Positions 60,495 to 64,000 of a stretch of DNA of 64,000 bases are shown here, one piece after another. The stretch is from Sipunculus nudus. Its lineage: Eukaryota > Annelida > Sipuncula > Golfingiida > Sipunculidae. The position numbers and the translations under genes were made by a program. Under the pieces are notes generated by a model. The model did not search any database. It worked only from the letters and a program-made list of their open reading frames with translations, and was not told where the DNA came from. The stretch is taken from the NCBI GenBank assembly GCA_026874595.1, contig JAPPUL010000076.1:620001-684000 (forward strand), given 5' to 3'. Positions within the stretch are counted from its first letter, which is position 1, and the number at the start of each line of letters is the position of its first letter.

Positions 60495-61881
60495 CTACGA
60501 AAAGTTAGTATACCAAATAAAGAGCTTGAAGGAAGTGTTTCTAAGCAAGATACCTTATATATTCGTAGTATTAAATGTCATATTGTTGGTAGTGGTGATA
60601 TTTAGCTCAAATAAGCCGGTCCATGGAGAAGCGAGTGTAAAAGAAAAACCGAGTATAAAAGAGATAAAACGAAGTGATAAAAGTTATAAACAAGAATATG
60701 ACTATAAAATACCCTTTACTAAAAGTACGATAAAAGAGCTTGATAGCTTAATAGATAATGGTTCCGTACTTGTTATGGATGAGCATGATCGTGTTTTGCT
60801 TGGCTATAATAGCAAGGCAAAAATGATGCCGGCCTCAACACTAAAAGTTATAACCTCACTTGCAGCGCTTAAGTATTTAGGAGCAGATTTCAGATTTAAG
60901 ACAGTATTTAAAATTGATGAAGAGGGCAATTTATATATAAAGGGATATGGAGATCCAACAATAACATCGCATGAGATGGAATATATAGTAAAACATCTAA
61001 AGGCTTGGAAAGGAGTAAGGGAGCTAAATAATATATATGTAGATGGTAGTTATTTCCCAGGCTATATAATGGTTAAAGGGAATGAGAATACGTATGAAAG
61101 TTACGACGCAAAAAATGGAGCACTTGTAGTAAACTATAACACAATACCGATAAAGCACGTAGGAAGGCGAGGTCGTAAGATAGTATCGGGAGAGAAGGAG
61201 ACGCCATATGTAGATTACGTAAAGACAATATATGAGAAAGCATTATCAGAAGACGAGAAGTTCAAGAGGACAAAAGAGCTACGTATAGCTATAAAGGAAG
61301 ATATAGATAGCCTATTATACTTTGGACACTTATTTAAGCAATTTTGTAAGGAAGTAGGAATAAGGGTAAAAGGGGGCGTTAATGTAGGGGAGATTAAAGA
61401 AGGCTTAGATGAGCTATATGTATATAAGTCTTTGAATACATTAAAGACAGTTATCCGAGATCTTTTGATGTACTCAAATAATTATACAGCAAATCAAATA
61501 CTAATAATGCTTGGAGTTGTGGTGTATGGAGGGGAACCGACGCTTGAAAAGGGAGTTAAGGTTTTGAATGAGTATGTACGAGAAGATTTGAGATTAGATG
61601 AGATAGTGATAAAGGAGGGTTCGGGGATATCTTATGGTAATGCGGTTACAGCAGAAGGTATGATAAAAGTGCTTGAATACTTCAGACCCTACATGGATTT
61701 ATTAAAAGATTTAGGAGATGGAGCTCGGGGCAAATCAGGGAGTCTAAAGACGGTAAGTTCGTACGTAGGTTATATAGATAGTGATGAATATGGAGAGCTT
61801 AGGTTTGTGATACTTTTAAATCAGAGTACAGGGAATAAAGATAAGATACTAGATATATTAAAAAGGGAATTAGTATATTAA
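60466..61881 (+). CDS. dacB: D-alanyl-D-alanine carboxypeptidase/endopeptidase (PBP4/DacB)
   Basis: A 471-residue class C penicillin-binding protein that trims or splits peptidoglycan cross-links in the periplasm. A membrane helix or uncleaved signal (about 30-50, IPYIFVVLNVILLVVVIF) precedes the SxxK motif STLK (Ser124, Lys127), SNN (Ser337, Asn339) and KSG (Lys423). The N-terminal 29 residues overlap the Nudix gene; a later start would still give the signal. Domain II strands (FKIDEEGNLYIKGYGDPTI) match the family. Confidence 0.92.
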   Translation: MILLKMLIINYEKLVYQIKSLKEVFLSKIPYIFVVLNVILLVVVIFSSNKPVHGEASVKEKPSIKEIKRSDKSYKQEYDYKIPFTKSTIKELDSLIDNGSVLVMDEHDRVLLGYNSKAKMMPASTLKVITSLAALKYLGADFRFKTVFKIDEEGNLYIKGYGDPTITSHEMEYIVKHLKAWKGVRELNNIYVDGSYFPGYIMVKGNENTYESYDAKNGALVVNYNTIPIKHVGRRGRKIVSGEKETPYVDYVKTIYEKALSEDEKFKRTKELRIAIKEDIDSLLYFGHLFKQFCKEVGIRVKGGVNVGEIKEGLDELYVYKSLNTLKTVIRDLLMYSNNYTANQILIMLGVVVYGGEPTLEKGVKVLNEYVREDLRLDEIVIKEGSGISYGNAVTAEGMIKVLEYFRPYMDLLKDLGDGARGKSGSLKTVSSYVGYIDSDEYGELRFVILLNQSTGNKDKILDILKRELVY

Positions 61882-62149
61882 ATCCCAGCCCAAAACCCCC
61901 AGTCAATCTTTGAAAGAACATAAAGCTAATTATATAAAACTGGCGTTAAAGATATGTTGCTGAGTAAAAAGTATTAAAAAGTATTATTAAAATAGTTATA
62001 CTATAATGTGTTTGTTATTAGACTTAGAGTAAAGTGTAAATATACTTTTGGTTGTAAAAGGGGAGGTAAATGTTTATATTTTTGATAGCGTTTGGTGGCA
62101 AGTAGATACAAGAAGTATAAAACTAGAGGATATGGAGGATATTGAATAA

Positions 62150-62815
62150 ATGTCAGATAGGTTAGATTTTCTAGCAAAGACGCGGCCTGAGGCGGCAGGA
62201 GCCTACTTAAAGTTTTTGAAAGAATCGGGAAGACATCTAGATGATAAGACAAGGTTTTTAATATCAGTGGTAACGAAGGTGGTATCTGGGACGGCAAGTG
62301 GGCTAAGGCAGTATGTGCCACATGCCATACGAGCTGGGGCGTCAGGGCAGGAGGTGCTTGATGCAGTATTGATGTCGTTTCCGGCGGCAGGGCTTACTAA
62401 GGTGCTTGATGCTATAGGAGTTTTACAAGAAATGGACTTACCGGAGTTAAGGATAGAGGTATTGTCCCGAGAGGAGGAATGGCATAAGGTGCTTAGGCTT
62501 GAGGAGCTACCGAAGAAGGAGCTTTTGTATAAGAGATATGGGGGAAGGGATTTAATATTTTATAATGTGGATGGAGAGGATATAAAGGTGTATGATAGGG
62601 CATGTCCGCATTTAGGCAATCGTTTACCTAAGGTTATGGGGGAAGGAGATATAATAGAGTGTAAAGTGCATAATTGGTGTTTTGATATAAATTTGGGAGA
62701 TTGTGTATCTGGTGGGGATCGAGGTTTAAGGGAATATGAGTCTCGACTTACGGAGGGTGGAGATATAGAAGTTAAGATGATAAGGCTTGATAGTACTAAT
62801 AATGGTCAGGGTTGA
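62150..62815 (+). CDS. Fusion: carboxymuconolactone decarboxylase-like (AhpD) domain plus Rieske [2Fe-2S] domain
   Basis: A 221-residue two-domain protein. Residues about 10-100 have the AhpD/CMD helical pattern, with VPHAIRAGASGQEVLDAVLMSF, in which the usual CxxC before the His is replaced by SGTASGLRQ: His58 stays but both cysteines are gone. Residues about 115-205 are a Rieske domain with cluster ligands Cys152-x-His154 and Cys171-x2-His174. A redox-active CMD is therefore unlikely; the Rieske part can bind a 2Fe-2S cluster for electron transfer. It sits 121 bases upstream of nuoA on the same strand, hinting at a role near complex I, which is inference. Confidence 0.8.
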   Translation: MSDRLDFLAKTRPEAAGAYLKFLKESGRHLDDKTRFLISVVTKVVSGTASGLRQYVPHAIRAGASGQEVLDAVLMSFPAAGLTKVLDAIGVLQEMDLPELRIEVLSREEEWHKVLRLEELPKKELLYKRYGGRDLIFYNVDGEDIKVYDRACPHLGNRLPKVMGEGDIIECKVHNWCFDINLGDCVSGGDRGLREYESRLTEGGDIEVKMIRLDSTNNGQG

Positions 62816-62935
62816 AGTTTTCTTCCTTTGCCTACTATATTTAGGTATTTAGAGGCTAAAAGTAGCGGCTATAAAGACATAGGAAGGGATAGGAAGATAT
62901 AAAAAAGAGCGAAGAAAAAGAGCTAAGGAGATAGA

Positions 62936-63307
62936 GTGGATAATAATTATATACCTTTGCTGGTGTACGTCATAGTTATAGTTTTGTTTGCATTAGCATT
63001 TTTGCTATTAGCGCTTAAGGTGGGTCCGAAGCGAGAGTCTCTGCAGAAGGGGAGTCCATATGAATGTGGGGTTGCTCCAATAGACAAAGAATCGAAGAAG
63101 TTTTATGTAAGATTTTACTTAATCGGAGCATTTTTCATATTATTTGATGTAGAGACAGTATTTATAATACCCTGGGCGATTATATACAAGGGTAGCAGTA
63201 TATTTGTGTTAATGGAGATGTTATTATTCGTGCTAATACTTTTAGTAGGCTTAATATATATAATAAGGCGAGGAGAGTTTAAATTTTTTGAACGAGTAAG
63301 ATTATAA
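62936..63307 (+). CDS. nuoA: NADH-quinone oxidoreductase subunit A
   Basis: A 123-residue membrane subunit of complex I with three transmembrane helices. Landmarks: GSPYECGVAPIDKESKKFYVRFYLIGAFFI (30-residue landmark, key parts GSPYECG and FYVRFY) and FDVETVFIIPWAI. Start is GTG at 62936 behind AAGGAG. It opens a nuo operon: nuoB follows 23 bases downstream. Confidence 0.96.
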   Translation: MDNNYIPLLVYVIVIVLFALAFLLLALKVGPKRESLQKGSPYECGVAPIDKESKKFYVRFYLIGAFFILFDVETVFIIPWAIIYKGSSIFVLMEMLLFVLILLVGLIYIIRRGEFKFFERVRL

Positions 63308-63330
63308 GTATTAAAGGAAAGGAGGTTTAA

Positions 63331-63819
63331 GTGGAAAATGGTTTTAAAGGTTTTTTGACAACAAAGATAGATAGTCTAATAAACTGGTCACGTAAGAACT
63401 CTCTATGGCCAATGCCCTTTGGGGTTGCATGTTGTGCAATAGAGATGATGGCAGTATTATGTTCAAAATATGACATGTCACGCTTTGGAGCGGAGGTAAT
63501 AAGGTTCTCTCCGAGGCAGTCAGACTTGCTATTAGTATCAGGCCGGATATCAATAAAGATGATGCCAGTATTAATAAAGATTTATGAACAGATGCCAGAA
63601 CCTAAGTGGGTACTAAGTGTTGGTGCGTGTTGTTCAAGTGGAGGAGTTTTTGATACCTATACACTAATACAAGGTATAGATCAATTTATCCCTGTGGATG
63701 CATATGTTCCGGGTTGTCCTCCTCGTCCGGAGGAGTTTCTTGATGCACTTTTGTATATACAAAACAAGATATCTGGAGATAAAGTAAGCAGTGGTTCCTA
63801 TGGTAAATGGAAAGTTTAG
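63331..63819 (+). CDS. nuoB: NADH-quinone oxidoreductase subunit B
   Basis: A 162-residue subunit that holds the N2 [4Fe-4S] cluster next to the quinone site. Cys34 and Cys35 in [10 protein letters not shown], Cys100 in VGACCSSGG and Cys129 in VPGCPPRPE supply the ligands. Start is GTG at 63331 with SD AAAGGAGG. It is fused to nothing and follows nuoA as in canonical operons. Confidence 0.97.
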   Translation: MENGFKGFLTTKIDSLINWSRKNSLWPMPFGVACCAIEMMAVLCSKYDMSRFGAEVIRFSPRQSDLLLVSGRISIKMMPVLIKIYEQMPEPKWVLSVGACCSSGGVFDTYTLIQGIDQFIPVDAYVPGCPPRPEEFLDALLYIQNKISGDKVSSGSYGKWKV

Positions 63820-63897
63820 AAGCTATAGTTTGGGAATATAGAAAAGTTAAGAACTAGTTAAGAGATATAGAACAAAAGATGTTATATGGTAGATTAG

Positions 63898-64000
63898 ATG
63901 GAAGATAATGGGCAACAAAGGGATAAGAAAGAGGATATAAAAGAGGATATAAAAGGGGATATAAAGAAGAAGCTATTAACTGATATAGGAGAGCTGCTAA
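63898..64000 (+). CDS. nuoC: Partial CDS, probably NuoC (NADH-quinone oxidoreductase subunit C)
   Basis: An ATG at 63898 opens a frame that runs off the right edge (34 codons visible). It begins MEDNGQQRDKKEDIKEDIKG, a charged, low-complexity N-terminus encoded by tandem GAGGATATAAAA-type units, followed by KKKLLTDIGELL. The position after nuoA-nuoB predicts NuoC, or a NuoCD fusion; the sequence alone does not prove it. The extended charged N-terminus would be unusual for NuoC. Confidence 0.45.
   Translation, partial: MEDNGQQRDKKEDIKEDIKGDIKKKLLTDIGELL

Noticed and set aside
62070-62105. 11-residue leader-like ORF (MFIFLIAFGGK) with a GGGGAGG upstream, before the CMD-Rieske gene
   Set aside because: The SD-like run and short frame could be a leader peptide, but no attenuator hairpins or regulatory codons follow. 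Such short ORFs are expected by chance. A possible -10 TATAAT at 62002-62007 has no clear -35.

Overview
The window is a 64 kb piece of a very AT-rich bacterial chromosome using the standard code (TGA is a stop, for example at clpP). It has no plasmid, phage, integrase, transposase or CRISPR signature. The cell is a diderm with LPS: LptF-type permease, MCE/MlaD protein, outer-membrane porin and many lipobox lipoproteins. It respires through NDH-1 (nuoA, nuoB and the start of a third gene) and carries isocitrate and malate dehydrogenases. A class I lysyl-tRNA synthetase, a ParB-like protein with a deltaproteobacterial-type C-terminus, a TatT-like lipoprotein, a GH57 branching enzyme and a candidate sigma-54 promoter suggest a deltaproteobacterium in the broad sense. 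That placement is inference; no rRNA is present to confirm it.

Layout. 1-13 kb: partial DUF4340 protein, homoserine-kinase-like gene, clpP-clpX, MlaD-like gene, cca, an acidic orphan, lysK-lptF, a bioF-like gene and a porin behind the sigma-54-like site. 13-21 kb: TatT-like lipoprotein, then three GLUG-repeat lipoproteins on the minus strand next to mdh. The last two arose by a tandem duplication that also copied the 3' end of mdh. 21-36 kb: holA-pgeF, tRNA-Thr and tRNA-Tyr, uppP, ftsK, a methyltransferase, hisI, a GT2 glycosyltransferase coupled to a giant class A penicillin-binding protein, and the ParB-like gene. 36-51 kb: PPTase, tldD-tldE, obg, carA, GH57 enzyme, HDOD protein, metallo-hydrolase, hemC and a LOG protein. 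51-64 kb: two further tandem GLUG lipoproteins with copied 5' regions, icd, rnpB with a duplicated 3' domain, pdxA, tRNA-Gly, dtd, a large orphan, tRNA-Lys, a Nudix hydrolase overlapping dacB, a CMD-Rieske fusion and the start of the nuo operon.

Much of the window is housekeeping: proteolysis, peptidoglycan and lipid-carrier recycling, chromosome segregation, cofactor and amino-acid synthesis. The unusual parts are (a) five GLUG-repeat lipoproteins in two clusters that are visibly changing by duplication, repeat expansion and probable gene conversion, (b) the rnpB 3' duplication, (c) a recurring pattern of short tandem duplications (about 10-17 bp) in front of genes, and (d) several unrecognised proteins. 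I do not see a complete new multi-gene system. The GLUG lipoprotein array is the best candidate for undescribed surface biology.
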